From Caprimulgus europaeus (lineage: Eukaryota; Chordata; Aves; Caprimulgiformes; Caprimulgidae), in assembly GCA_907165065.1 (NCBI GenBank), contig OU015523.1, forward strand, positions 126,184,523 through 126,248,522: DNA of 64,000 bases, read 5' to 3'. A program made the position numbers and the translations under genes. The notes under the pieces were generated by a model. That model was given only the letters and a program-made list of their open reading frames with translations. It made no database searches and had not been told where the DNA came from. Shown here piece after piece: positions 1-10,262 of the stretch. The stretch's first letter is position 1, and each line of letters starts with the position of its first letter.

Positions 1-192
1 CGGACGGCGGCGGCCTGGGGAGAGCGGGGCGGGGGGAGAAGCGGGACTCGGGGGAGCAGACCCTGCCCTGCTCATCTCCACCCCACCTCCCGCCGCCCAC
101 AGCCCAGCCCAGCGGCTGCCGGCGCTGGCCATGGCCCATCGGCACCCCGCCCAGCAGCCCCCCAGCCCCCGGGGCCGTCAGAGCCTCCTCAC

Positions 193-313
193 CTGGTAAT
201 CGGGCGTGGGGAAGACGTTGCTGAAGCCCCCCCCGCTGATGTAGTCTGTCACCTCCGCAGTCACCAGGAATGGGTTCTTGAAGGACGTGCCACCCACGGT
301 AGTGACATAGGGA
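193..313 (-). CDS. TPP1: TPP1 exon 10 (last exon in window)
   Basis: Residues 393-433: [40 protein letters not shown], matching human [16 protein letters not shown] and [16 protein letters not shown]. Donor GTGAGG at 192. The Ser-bearing SGTSASTP segment would be encoded left of position 1. Confidence 0.95.
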
Positions 314-3300
314 CTGGGGGCACAAGTGGGGACTGCGGGTGGGCACACGACTGCCTGGGACCTCAGCAGCACCCCACGCACCAGCCCCCTCCCCCGAGGA
401 GCTGCTCAGGTCCCCCCAGCTCTGGGGTCTGCAAGTGCCCCAGGCAGTGGGGGGGCTGACCCTCAGGAGTCCCCCAAAGGGGCTCAAAGTGCCAGGAGGA
501 GCTTTCAGAGAACTTCTTGGCTGGAAAATTCCTTTGAGATCAAGTCCAACCTCACCTGTCCACTGCTGAACCAGATCTCTGAGCACCTTGTCTGCCCAGC
601 TGTTAAATCCCCCCAGGCATGGGGACTCCACCACTGCCCTGGGCAACCCCTTCCAATGCCTCAGAACCCTTTCAGCAAAGAAATTCTTCCTCACATCCCA
701 TCTCAGCTGCCCTGGCCACAACTGGAGCCCATTTCCTCTTGTCCTGTCCCTTGCTCCTTGGTTGAACAGACCCACCCCCACCTCTCTGCACCCTCCTCCA
801 AGGGACTTGCACAGAACCTCAGGTCTCCACAGGACCCATGCTCTCCTCCCCACGCTTACCTTGAGGCTGGAAAGCTGGGCCGGAACGTGTGGTTCCTCCC
901 AGGCTCCCTCCTGCACCCAGCGCCATCGTCACCTACCAACAGAGACAGAGGGGCAATCCAGCAGCACCCCAGCTGCCCCCGCCCACCAAATGCCCCCAGG
1001 AGCCACCAAGGAGAAGGGTGCTCTCCACCTCCCAGGCAGGGGATCCCGGCTGCCCAGAGGCAGAACATTCCTGTTTGGGGTTCAGTAGAGGTCCCTGATG
1101 GTGCTGGGACCCTCAGCCACACCCACACCGAGGCAGCCACAGCCACAGCATGTACCTGAGGCAAACAGGATGGTCAGGCCCCGGGCCGCTGCCTTCATGA
1201 ACTCCACGTTCACCCGCTCCATGTAGGCCAGGGACAGGCTGTCCTCGTCGTCCCCGTAGCTCACCGAGTGCACCCACGGCAGCGAGGACATGTTGCTGAG
1301 CAGCAGCAGCCAGGCCAGGAAGGGCTCCTGGCTCTCGTGCCTCCCTGCAAAGACAGAGGTGGGGAAGGTTCAGCTCCTCCTGGGACACCAGGTTTGGGGG
1401 GACAGCATCACGGGGGACCATGTCTCAACAGCACCAGGGGCACCAGAGCTGATGGTCCTTCAGCTGCTGCCCTGCCTACAGGGAGCAGATCTGCACGGCT
1501 GGTTTGGAACTCTCCTGTGAGCTCTTGCTGGCAGCACAGCTCATCTCAGGGACAGTCACCAGCTGGTGGGTGGCACCAGGCTCCAGCTCTGCCAGGGGGT
1601 CTGGTGAAAGGGTCACCCTAAACCCCAGAGCAGGGGGTCTACACTCATCCACTCCTCCGAGCATGTCGCAGGGCTGCAGCCACCCTTGGCATCCAGGCAG
1701 CCCTTCCAAGACACAGCCAAGCCTTGGCCCCTCCACCCTCAGCAGTGGGTCCCACAGCAGTTTGATGGACATTCCACACTCCCTGCCCCTCATCCCTCTC
1801 CACGAGGTGGGCAGACCAGAGCCCCACCACCACCTCCTCTCACATAACCACCACCACCTCTGCACCCTTTCCACATCCCCAGCTGTGTGGGGGCGGTGGA
1901 ATCTAACGCAGAGCCGCTGCCTTCAGCAGCGGGAACACAAAGCCCAGGGGCGCTGCAGCTCCTGTTCAGCCAGTTTCCAAACTGGGACAGAGGACACCTC
2001 ATCCCACAGCACCCCAGCACGTTTCTGCAGGCTGTCTCACAACCTTGTTTTCTCACATTGTCTCGCTCCCCTTTATCCACTCTGCTGGTAGATTCATGGG
2101 TGAGAGATAAGCTCCAACCCCAAAACAGCAGGAAAAAGAGTAACAAGACCCAGTTGCTGTGTTCTCACTCCATGGAGACGCAGCAGAGAGGGGTGACGGC
2201 GCTACAAGGTGTGCCTGAGGCAGGGAAGTCTGTGGCAGGATACTCTGGACACTGAAAGCTCACACAGGTTCAAGAGCAACTACACAACCCAGTGGATGAT
2301 CATTTCCCTGTGAGCCATCAGAAACCAGCACCAGCTCCAGCTCTGGAAGCCCCCAAGGTTTGTGCCCATAGTGTCTGGGAATCATCCTGGGGCTGCCCCA
2401 CAGGCAGCGTGCTGGGAGTGTGCACTCCCCTCCCACAGACACCAGCCAGGCTCAGTGCAGCCCCTGCCACACAGAGAGCAAGAGCTTCCCACACAGCAGG
2501 CAGCAGCACTGGGGGGATGCACATGGGATGCATGTGGGAGCAGCCACAGGGCAGCTCTGGAGGGGGATCAGTACCTGCATTGCTGAAGACCCAGGTGGAG
2601 ATGTTGGCACCTGTGCTCATGATGTATTCCACGTCCAGACTGGCTTCCAGCCCAGCCTTGCCCTTGCCCTGGTGCCCAATCACTTGGTCAACCTGAGTGC
2701 GGTGGGCAAAGCTGCTGCCAAAGAGCTGCATGAACTCAGCCAGGTCAGCCTGGTGGAAATACTGTTCCAAGAACTGGGGGGACAAGGAGTGGACACATTT
2801 TTTCCTGTTTTTCTCTTGAAAAAGCAAGGTAAGTTTTTTTCTCCTGACTCAGGAAGCTGGCCCAGCATGGGTCTGTGACGTGCCAGCCCAGCAGGCACTC
2901 CCAAAGGAATCCCCACAGTGTCCTGGGACAACCAGAGCAGCAAAGTGCTGGAGAAGCACAGTGTGGAATTCTCGTGTCCCAGGAGGCTCTGACCTGCCCT
3001 GGCTGTCAGTTACCTGGGCACAGGCCTGGCTGTTGTTGGGCAGCAGCCCGATGTCCCCCGCTGTCAGGTTGTATCTCGCGCGGATGACGGAGGGCGTCAC
3101 GCCCAGGTGGAACGCCGCTCGCCCCCCGTCCTGCTGCCCTGGCTCCGTCTCCTTCCTGGCCCAGGCTCTGCTGACCACCTTCCTCTCCGCAGGGAACCGG
3201 TGCAGGCCACCCACTGGTGCAGAAGCAGGAGAAGCAGGAGCTGTCAGGGCCCAGGAGCCCCTTGGCTCCCCGCTCACCACCCTCCCTCAGGCTCCGTGTT

Positions 3301-5960
3301 CCAGGGGTTGGTCTGCAGCAGGGCTCGGGGGAGCCCAACCCCGGCAGCACCCGCCCCAAGGCGGGGAAGTTCTCCCTCAGCTTCCTCACCAGCCCTCACA
3401 GGTATTCACACACAGAGTCCCAGGCTGGTGGGGTGGGAAGGGACCTCAGGAGATCTCCAGCCCAACCCCCCTGCCAGAGCAGGTTCCCTACACCAGGGTG
3501 CACAGGAAAGTGTCCAGGTGGGTTTGAACATCTCCAGAGATGGAGACTCCACACCCTCTCTGGGCAGCCTGGCCCAGGGCTCCGGCACCCTCACAGGGAA
3601 GAAGTTTTTCCTCATGTGTCAGTGGAACCTCCTGTGCTCCAGCTTGTGCCCACTGCCCCTTGTCCTGTCACTGGGCACCACCCAGAAGAGCCCGGCCCCA
3701 TCCATTGGCCCCCACACTTCAGATATTGACAGACAGTGATCAGATCCCCTCTCAGGCTGCTCTTTTCCAGGCTGAACAGTCCCAGCTCTCTCAGCCTCTC
3801 CTCACACGGGAGATGCTCCAGGCCCCTCAGCATCTCTGTGGCCCTGGCCCTTTGTATTCCCAGTCTCCCCACTGCCAGGTGCCCATCACTGCAGCCTGGC
3901 ATCCCTCTGCTCTCCTCGTGGAACGGCCGTGGGAGCCCACAAGAAATGGACTCACAGGAGAGAGTTTTTCCACCTCAGAAGCAGCTGCACCCAAACTCTC
4001 TGCACTGAGCATCCAGGCCCAAGAGCACCAGTGAGAAACACTCTGGGTGCTGCCTGTGCACATCAGGGAAGGGTTTGAGTTGGAAGGGACCTTTCAAGGT
4101 CATCTAGCCCAACCCCCTGCAGTGAGCAGGGACATCTTCAAACAGATCAGGTTGCTCAGAGCCTCGTCCAACCTGACCTTGAATGTTTCCAGAGATGGGG
4201 CTTCTACAACCTATGCACAAAGCTCCCCATGGAGACCCAGGGCAGGCAGGACGATGGCTGGAGGCCCTGCCACACTGTCCCCTGGGACACCGAGATGGCC
4301 AGTCCTGGCTGCTCAGTGCCCAACCTCCCAGCCACCCCCCAGGCAGCAGGAGCTCTGGGCAGCCTCAGCCTCCCCGAGCAGGACGTACCGAAGTCAACGT
4401 GCTCAGCCAGCTCCTCGGGGACAGCGTAGGGGCGCGGGGAGCGCACGATGCTGCGCTGGCCCTTCACGTAGCGGTGGAACTCGGCCCCCGGCAGGACACG
4501 CTCGGCCATGCTGAGACACAGACACAGAGGCTGCTGCTGTGTGGGGACTCACCTCGCCGGGACCGCCACCGGCGTGCCTGGCCACCGGCGTGCCCGCTCT
4601 CCACCCTGCCTCCCGCACCCTTCCCATCCCGCTTGCTGCTGGGAGCACTCAGGGATGAGCTCCACTTCCCACCAGCACAGCTGGCCTCGTAAAGCAAAGA
4701 GCAGCTTCCACACCTGACCAATTCCCATCACCACACCCAACCGGAGCTGTGACACTGCAGGTCCCCTGCAACTCCACCCCGGTTCTCCCGTGGGGACCTG
4801 CAGCCCCACAGAAGGCAGGAGGGGGAGCGGGGCTGGCCCAGGCCTGGTTTCCACCACCCCAGACCGTCCCCAGCACACAGCAGCCGGCTCCGGGCTCTGG
4901 AGCCCAGGACGAGGCGCGGGTCAGCTCTGCCACCGGCTGCGGTGGGGACGGGGACGTGGCGGCAGGCAGGGCCAGGTCCGGCTGTGTGGAGCCATGAGGG
5001 GCACCGCGGCCGGGGGCACCGCGGCCGGGCACACCCCAGGCTCACCTGGCCGGGCGCACCGCGGGCTCACCTGGCCGGCATGCGGCACTCCAGGAAGTCG
5101 AGGGTGGCCACGCTCCTGCAGTCCCGGACGCCGTGGCCCTGCAGCCACTTCAGCACGGTCATGAGCGTGGCTGGGGATGGCTGGACAAGGTCCCGCAGCT
5201 GCTCCAGGGACAGGTGCTGCCCTGCGAGGCACAGCGGGGTCAGAGCCGCCGGCCCGCAGCTCTGACGGGGCCAGGCAGGGCGCGGGCCCGGGAGCAGCCG
5301 TTACCGTATCGCGGCGAGCGGGGGTCTGAGACGGCACGGACGAGCTGGGCGAGGGGTCCCAAGCCCCGCTGCCGCAGGGCGAAGGTCAGCTGCACCTCAT
5401 GGCCGGGGCTCACATGGCCGGTGTGCGCCCAGCCGGGGGGCACGCTGCGGGCGGGCAGTGAGCGGCAGGTGGGCACCGGTGCCCCGGCCCGTCCCACCCC
5501 CCCGCACCTACCGGAACGGCTGGTCCGGCTCCAGGCCCGGGCTCGCGGCGCAGCTCCAGGCGGCTGCACACAGCGCCAGCACGGCGGCGACCCCCCGGCA
5601 CCTGCGGCAGGCGGTCAGGACACGGCGGGCACCGGCGGGGCACCAGGGACACCGGCCAGACCGGCGGAAACCCGGGACTGATCGGTGCCCGCCTGCGCCC
5701 CCCGGAGCTCCTGTCACCCCGGGCCCCGCTTGACCCTCCCGAGCAGCGGGCTGGGGAGCCCCGCCGGCCCCCTCCGAGCCCCCATCACCCCCGGTACCCG
5801 CCCGAGTCCCGTTACTCCGGGCCGGGGAGCGCTCCTCGAGCCCCCATCACTCCCGGTGCCCGCCCGAGCCCCGTTACCCTGGGCCCGGGAGCGCCCCCCG
5901 AGCTGCCGTGAGTCCCGGTGCCCCCCGGGACCCCCGCCCCCGTTACCCCCGCGCCGCCAT
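193..5960 (-). CDS. TPP1: TPP1, tripeptidyl peptidase 1 (partial; first ten exons)
   Basis: Lysosomal serine-carboxyl (sedolisin, S53) protease that removes tripeptides from free N-termini; loss in humans causes CLN2 disease. Exons in transcript order: 5947-5960, 5512-5601, 5305-5444, 5071-5221, 4389-4510, 3014-3213, 2575-2773, 1156-1344, 860-932, 193-313. All have GT/AG borders and the phases join without a break to 433 residues; human TPP1 has 563. The signal peptide is residues 1 to about 22 and the propeptide runs to about 206 (human cleavage is before L196). E282 and D286 (human E272, D276) and the oxyanion D370 (human D360) are all kept, each offset by +10 from human. N-glycosylation sequons at about N221, N232, N296 and the NMS in exon 8 match human sites. 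The catalytic Ser exon is outside the window. Identification rests on residue-level recall of human TPP1, and I see no sign of decay. Confidence 0.96.
500..836 (-). repeat. CR1 LINE fragment (3' part) in TPP1 intron 9
   Basis: Minus-oriented CR1 3' region. The reverse complement contains AAAGGAATTTTCCAGCCAAG near the tail and the hallmarks GGGTTGCCCAGGGCAGTGG and GAGGAAGAATTTC of the avian CR1 3' end. It is 5'-truncated, as is usual for CR1. Confidence 0.9.
860..932 (-). CDS. TPP1: TPP1 exon 9
   Basis: Short 73-bp exon, residues 369-393: SG-DDGAGC, then [12 protein letters not shown]370 corresponds to the human oxyanion-hole D360 (SGDSGAGC). NHT is a possible extra glycosylation sequon absent in human (RHQF). 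Confidence 0.94.
1156..1344 (-). CDS. TPP1: TPP1 exon 8
   Basis: Residues 306-369: [18 protein letters not shown], then [35 protein letters not shown]. Nearly identical to human. The acceptor follows TCTTTGCAG and the donor is GTACAT. Confidence 0.97.
1345..2574. other. TPP1 intron 7, no recognised element
   Basis: Unique-looking intronic sequence of about 1.2 kb. I see no CR1 tail, LTR, RNA gene or conserved coding segment in it. Confidence 0.5.
2575..2773 (-). CDS. TPP1: TPP1 exon 7 (catalytic Glu/Asp)
   Basis: Residues 240-306. [19 protein letters not shown] is followed by [20 protein letters not shown]282 and D286 in the EASLD motif are the sedolisin catalytic pair (human E272/D276). 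N296 in NIS matches the human N286 glycosylation site. Confidence 0.97.
3014..3213 (-). CDS. TPP1: TPP1 exon 6
   Basis: Residues 173-239. Starts with VGGLHRFP, crosses the prodomain/mature junction near residue 207 and enters the catalytic domain with [16 protein letters not shown] and NNSQACAQ. The linker before the cleavage point differs most from human, as expected for this segment. Confidence 0.95.
3395..3850 (-). repeat. CR1 LINE fragment in TPP1 intron 5
   Basis: Minus-oriented CR1 of a second subfamily, recognised by CCAGCCTGGGACTCTGTG and the GAGATGTTCAAACCCACCTG segment of its reverse complement. It extends into the region upstream of the 3' UTR. The tail is at the low-coordinate end. 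Confidence 0.88.
4058..4216 (-). repeat. CR1 LINE 3' end, diverged, in TPP1 intron 5
   Basis: Short minus-oriented fragment of a third CR1 subfamily (TTGGAAGGGACCTTTCAAGG, CAACCCCCTGCAGTGAGCAG on the plus strand), more diverged than the neighbouring copies. Confidence 0.75.
4389..4510 (-). CDS. TPP1: TPP1 exon 5
   Basis: Residues 132-173, end of the prodomain: [35 protein letters not shown], matching human AELLLPGAEFHHYVGG and HVDFV. Donor GTACGT starts at 4388. Confidence 0.95.
5001..5075. repeat. 25-bp duplication across the TPP1 exon 4 donor
   Basis: The string GGCTCACCTGGCCGG occurs twice, giving donor GTs at 5070-5069 (used) and 5045-5044. It is flanked on the left by two copies of a 15-bp GGGGCACCGCGGCCG unit. 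Confidence 0.75.
5071..5221 (-). CDS. TPP1: TPP1 exon 4
   Basis: Residues 82-132 of the prodomain ([15 protein letters not shown], human [24 protein letters not shown]). The donor CCAG/GTGAGCC at 5070 is duplicated 25 bp downstream in the intron (GT at 5045-5044). Confidence 0.92.
5305..5444 (-). CDS. TPP1: TPP1 exon 3
   Basis: Residues 35-82 of the prodomain: VPPGW, then QLTFALRQ and [14 protein letters not shown], nearly identical to the human prodomain. Donor GTAACG follows at 5304. The prodomain acts as chaperone and inhibitor until acid self-cleavage in the lysosome. Confidence 0.93.
5512..5601 (-). CDS. TPP1: TPP1 exon 2
   Basis: Residues 5-35. Carries the hydrophobic signal peptide core ([15 protein letters not shown]) and the start of the propeptide (EPDQPFR, human EPDQRR). 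Acceptor AG is at 5602-5603 and donor GTAGGT runs from 5511. Confidence 0.88.
5701..5950. repeat. 62-69 bp tandem repeat in TPP1 intron 1 containing the exon 1 donor
   Basis: Three to four diverged units, with GTTAC (minus-strand GTAAC donor core) at 5811, 5873 and 5942. The last of these is the functional exon 1 donor. The units share CGAGCCCCCATCAC and CCGGTGCCCGCCCGAG segments. Confidence 0.75.
5947..5960 (-). CDS. TPP1: TPP1 exon 1 (coding part)
   Basis: Encodes M-A-A-R and two bases of G5, then donor GTAACG at 5946-5941. The start was chosen because it joins in phase to the hydrophobic signal sequence in exon 2 and lies just inside the CACGTG-bearing promoter. The donor is repeated in the tandem repeat downstream. 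Confidence 0.85.
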
Positions 5961-6085
5961 CCCGCCGCCGCCTCCCGCCGCAGCGCCCCGATCACGTGAG
6001 CGGGCGCATGATACTCGGTCACGTGAGGAGGCAGAGGCTGCGGTCACGTGGTGCATGGGGCCCGGTACCCGCCCGTCATGGCGGC
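5961..6085 (-). promoter_or_regulatory. TPP1: TPP1 promoter with three CLEAR-type E-boxes
   Basis: CACGTG occurs at 5993-5998, 6020-6025 and 6045-6050, each preceded by T (TCACGTG) and spaced 27 and 25 bp apart, directly upstream of the TPP1 start. TCACGTG is the core of the CLEAR element bound by TFEB/TFE3/MITF, and TPP1 is a known member of that lysosomal network. The surrounding sequence is a CpG-rich island (about 4900-6260). The exact transcription start is not visible. Confidence 0.8.
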
Positions 6086-6287
6086 CCCGGCGCCGGGAGC
6101 GGGACCTGACCGGAGCCACCGGGCGGGCAAAGCCGCTTGCCCGGGGCCCGGAGGGGCGGCCCGGTCACGGCACCGGCCGCCGCGGTGACCGGCGGCCCCA
6201 GCCAGCAGAGCGGGCTGCTGAGAGCCCCGTCCAGCCGGGCCCGGGACCCTGCCAGGGAGGAGCAGCCACAGCTTCTCTGCCCAACCT

Positions 6288-6897
6288 GGGCCAGGGTCTT
6301 ACCACCCTCACACCAAACAATTTCTTCCTCACATCTCAGCTCCATCTCCCCTCTGACACTTTCAAGCCATCACCCCTTGTTCTGTCACTCCCTGCCCTTG
6401 GCCAAAGTTCCTCCCCAGCCTCCCTGGAGCCCCTTCAGGTACTGGGAGGCCACTGGAAGGTCTCCCCGGAGCCTTCTCTTCTCCAGGCTGAACAGCCCCA
6501 ACTCTCTCAGCCTGTCCTCACAGCAGAGCTGCTCCAGCCCTGGCATCATCCTGGTGGCCTCCTCTGGGCTGGCTCCAGTAGCTCCATGTCCTTGTGCTGT
6601 TGGTGGCCCCAGCACTGGAGGCAGCACTGCAGGGGGGGGTCTCAGGAGAGCGGAGCAGAGGGGCAGAATCCCCTCCCTGGCCCTGCTGCCCACGCTGCTC
6701 TGGGTGCAGCCCAGGACACGGTTATTGGCTCTGTGCTGCCAGCGCTCGGTGCCGCCTCATGTGGAGCTTCTCCTCCCCCAGCACCCCAAGTCCTTCTCCC
6801 CAGGGCTGCTCTCCAGCCATTCTCCACCCAGCCTGGGTCTGTGCTGGGGCTGCCCTGACCCTTGGCCTTGTTGAACTCCATGAGGTTGAACTTCAGG
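6288..6897 (-). repeat. CR1 LINE fragment lacking its 3' tail
   Basis: Minus-oriented CR1 starting within the GAAATTGTTTGGTG region and running upstream about 600 bp. The usual 3' tail is absent, so a deletion or a rearranged insertion is likely. It shares a nearly identical 220-bp core with the copy at 23595-23950. Confidence 0.8.
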
Positions 6898-6899
6898 AA

Positions 6900-8503
6900 G
6901 GCTGAAGGAAATTAGAAGGCAGAAGAGCAGGCTGTGGGGAATGCGACTGGCCTGGCTGAACAGAGCTTCGGCTGGAACTGGGGGGGAAAAGGAGTTTATG
7001 ACTGTTGGAAGAAGGGGCAGGCTACTCAGGGGGGCTACGAGGATGTGGTGAGGGTGTGCAGGGAGAAAATTAGGGGGCCAGAGCCCAACTAGAATTAATC
7101 TGGCTACTGCTGTAAAAGACAACAGAAAATATTCCTATAAATACAGGAGCAGCAACCGGAGGGCCAAGGAGAATCTCTGTCCTTCACTGGATGTGGGGAT
7201 GGGGAAAAGGCTGAGGTCCCTACTGCCACCTTTGCCTCAGTCTGTAATGATCAGACTGGTTGTTCTCTGGATGCCCAGCCCCTGAGCTGGGAGGCAGGGA
7301 CAGGGAGCAGAATGAAGCCCCCATAGCCCAAGGGGAAATGGTCAGTGACCTGCCACACCACTTAGACACACACAAGTCCATGGGGCTGGGTGGGATCCAA
7401 CCAAGGATACTGAGGGAGCTGGGACAAGCGCTCACCGAGCCACTTCCCATCCTTTATCAGCACTCCTGGCGATCCAGGGAGGTCCCAGTGGACTGGAGCT
7501 CAGCAGATGTGGCACCCACCTACAAGAAGGGTGGAAGGAGCATCCAGGGAGCTCTGGGCCTGCCAGTGTGACCGCAGTGCCAGGGAAGGTGGTGGAGCAG
7601 ATCACCTGAGTGCCGTGATGTGGCACAGACAGCACAAGCAGGTGATCACGCCCAGTCAGGATGGGTTTGTGAAAGGCAGGTCCTGCCTGACTAACTGGTC
7701 TCCCTCTATGACAAGGTAATCTGCCCAGGGAAAGGCTGTGGATGCTGTCTACCAGACTTTACTGAAGCCTTTGACACTGTTTCCCACAGGATTCTGCTTG
7801 AGACACTGGCTGTCATGGCTTGGATGGGTGGAATCTCCACTCAGTGGAAAACTGCCTGGATGGCCGGGCCCAAAGAGGGAGTCAGGTGTGTCCAGGGGCC
7901 AAGAAGGCCAAGGGCATCCTGGCCTGGATCAGCACCAGTGTGGCCAGTAGGAGCAGGGCAGTGCTGGTCCCCCTGCACTGGGCACTGGTGAGGCCACAAC
8001 TCGAGTGCTGGGTTCAGTGTTGGGCCCCTGACTCCAAGAAGGACCTGGAGGTGCTGGAGCGTGTCCAGAGAAGGGAACGGAGCTGGGGAAGGGTCTGGAG
8101 CACAAGTGTGCTGAGTTCAGGCTGAGGGAACTGGGGGTGCTGAGCCTGGAGAGAAGGAGGCTGAGGGGAGACCTTGTGGCTCTGTCCAAGTCCCTTGGAG
8201 GAGGGTGGAGAGAGGTGGGGGTGGGTCTGTCCAACCAAGGAGCAAGGGACAGGACAAGAGGAAATGGGCTCCAGTTGTGGCCAGGGCAGCTGAGATGGGA
8301 TGTGAGGAAGAATTTCTTTGCTGAAAGGGTTCTGAGGCATTGGAAGGGGTTGCCCAGGGCAGTGGTGGAGTTCCCATCCCTGGAGGGACTTAGAGGACAG
8401 GTAGATGTTCTGCTGAGGGACATGGTGGACTGGTCAGTGTGAGGTTGATAATTGGACTCGATGATCTTAAAGGGCTTTTCCAACCAAAATGGTTCTGTGA
8501 TTC
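6900..8503 (+). repeat. Long CR1 LINE copy with decayed reverse-transcriptase remnant
   Basis: Plus-oriented, about 1.6 kb, ending in the CR1 tail (CTTTTCCAACCAAAATGG, then TTCTGTGATTCC). Translated pieces such as LPILYQHSWRSREVPVDWSS and ADVAPTYKKG are CR1 ORF2 reverse-transcriptase signatures, and TLFPTGFCLRHWLSWLGW recalls the following RT segment. The frame is broken many times; it is a dead 5'-truncated LINE. Confidence 0.88.
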
Positions 8504-8505
8504 CA

Positions 8506-9496
8506 TGAGGCTGGCCCCGCCCTGGAACCTGGCTCTGAGGGGTGGCTGCAGGGAAGCGACCAGAAGGTCCGAGCCCCCCTGGGATCTGCTCCTCTGTGCC
8601 CACCCCAGACAGCCCAGGGCCTGAGCACCCAGGCTGTGTTCTGTGCACAGAGTCTGGGCATCGCCCGGGAGCCCAGGAGGAGCCAGGAGCCCCGGAGCCA
8701 GGAGCCCCGGAGCCAGTGGCAGCGCTCGTCTGCGTGCCCAGGGCTGCGCTGCCCTGCGGGCGGCCACAGCACGGCCACGGGGACACGGGCAGGCTGTGGC
8801 ACAGGGGCGTGGAGGGGGCTCAGGGGCCCCTGTTCTTGCCCGGCGGTGGCAGGGGGCTGCGAGGCGGCGGTGGCCGTGGGCCAGGAGCCGCGTCCACCCC
8901 GCGCTGCCACGCGGCTGCGCTGCCTGCGGTCCCGCTGGCCCCGGGCTGGGCTCCCGCAGCGCCGGGCTGCAGCTCGCAGCTTCCTGCGCTGTTCTCACAG
9001 ATATCCCTTCCCACAGCAGGAGCTCTGCTCATTAGGATCACACAAGTGCTGTTATGATCCTTGCAGATCCGGAGGTTGTGGAAAGTTCAAGCCGTTTTTG
9101 CAAGGGAGCTCTGGGAATGGTTCCTCAGACACCGCGGAGCTCGTCCCCCCGCCCAGGAGCCCGAGGGCAGCACTGGAGGGGTGTTTGGGCGGGGGCTGGG
9201 GAGGCACAGGGTGCTGTGACCCCACCTGCCCCGGCCAGTTTGGCTCAGATTGTCCCAGCCCTGGTCAGAGGCGCAGACACGCTGCATACCGAGGCTCCAG
9301 CAGTTCCCAGTTCCTTTCCTGCTCCTGCAGAGCAGAGTCCAAGTGAGGAAGAGACAGACGATGGGAAAACCACCTGCCTGGCCCGGGCTGCCAAGGCTCC
9401 CACGCCACAGCCACGCTGGGGCCGTCCACAGCAGCGGCTGCCAGGGGCAGAGGGGCCTGGAGGGTCTCTCTTTCCCCAGGAGCTGTGCGAGGCGTC
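8506..9496. other. GC-rich intergenic stretch
   Basis: High GC with a short 15-bp tandem repeat (GAGCCAGGAGCCCCG, about two copies, at 8690-8722). Open frames here look like GC-bias artefacts; no recognised gene. Confidence 0.5.
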
Positions 9497-9748
9497 CCTG
9501 AATCACAGAACCATTGAATCCTTTGGTTGGAAAAGACCTTTGGGATCGAGTCCAACCCTGCCTGTCCACTGCTGAACCAGATCTCTGAGCACCTCGTCTG
9601 CCCGGCTTTTAAACACCTCCAGGGATGGGGACTCCACCACTGCCCTGGGCAGCCCCTTCCAATGCCTCAGAACCCTTTCAGTGAATAAATTTTTCCTGAT
9701 ATCCAACCTGAACCTCCCCTGGTGCAACTGGAGGCCATTTCCTGAAAA
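9497..9748 (-). repeat. CR1 LINE 3' end (arm of inverted pair)
   Basis: Minus-oriented CR1 tail: the reverse complement ends AAAGGATTCAATGGTTCTGT. It shares the unusual GGGATCGAGTCCAAC variant with the plus-oriented copy 206 bp to the right. Confidence 0.92.
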
Positions 9749-9954
9749 AAAAAACAGGAGCAGGGCTAAAATTCTGCAGCAGGCGCTGCCGCCTGGGAAC
9801 GTGGCATCTCCTCACCTCAGGTGCACACAGGGCGCAGCTGGACCAGCCCTGGCTGCAGAGCAGGGCTGAGAGCAGGAAGGAGAAACAGTGGGACTGCTAC
9901 AGCAGTGTCCCCTCCACCGACCTGCAACAACCCCAGCATCAGCCCACTTCTGCC

Positions 9955-10262
9955 TGCAAGGAGGGTGCAGTGAGGTGGGGGTGGGTCTGTTCAACCAAGG
10001 ACCAAGGGACAGGACAAGAGGAAATGGGCTCCAGTTGTGCCCAGGGCAGCTGAGATGGGATGTGAGGAAGAATTTCTTTGCTGAAAGGGTTCTGAGGCAT
10101 TGGAAGGGGCTGCCCAGGGCAGTGGTTGAGTCCCCATCCCTGGAGGGATTTAAAAGCCGGGCAGATGAGGTGCTCAGAGGTCTGGTTTAGCAGTGGACAG
10201 GTACGGTTGGACTCGATCCCAAAGGTCTTTTCCAACCAAACAATTCAATGATTCTGTGATTT
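9955..10262 (+). repeat. CR1 LINE 3' end (arm of inverted pair)
   Basis: Plus-oriented tail, ending GGTCTTTTCCAACCAAACAA then TTCAATGATTCTGTGATT. It carries the GACTCGATCCCAAAGG variant, as does the opposite-strand copy at 9497-9748. Confidence 0.92.

Noticed and set aside
5908-6858. 316-residue plus-strand ORF spanning the TPP1 promoter
   Set aside because: Composed of CpG-island sequence and antisense CR1; no recognisable protein. A bidirectional promoter is possible but not supported.
7260-7950. Possible host reverse-transcriptase-like gene
   Set aside because: It is a decayed CR1 ORF2 remnant with many breaks and a CR1 tail downstream.
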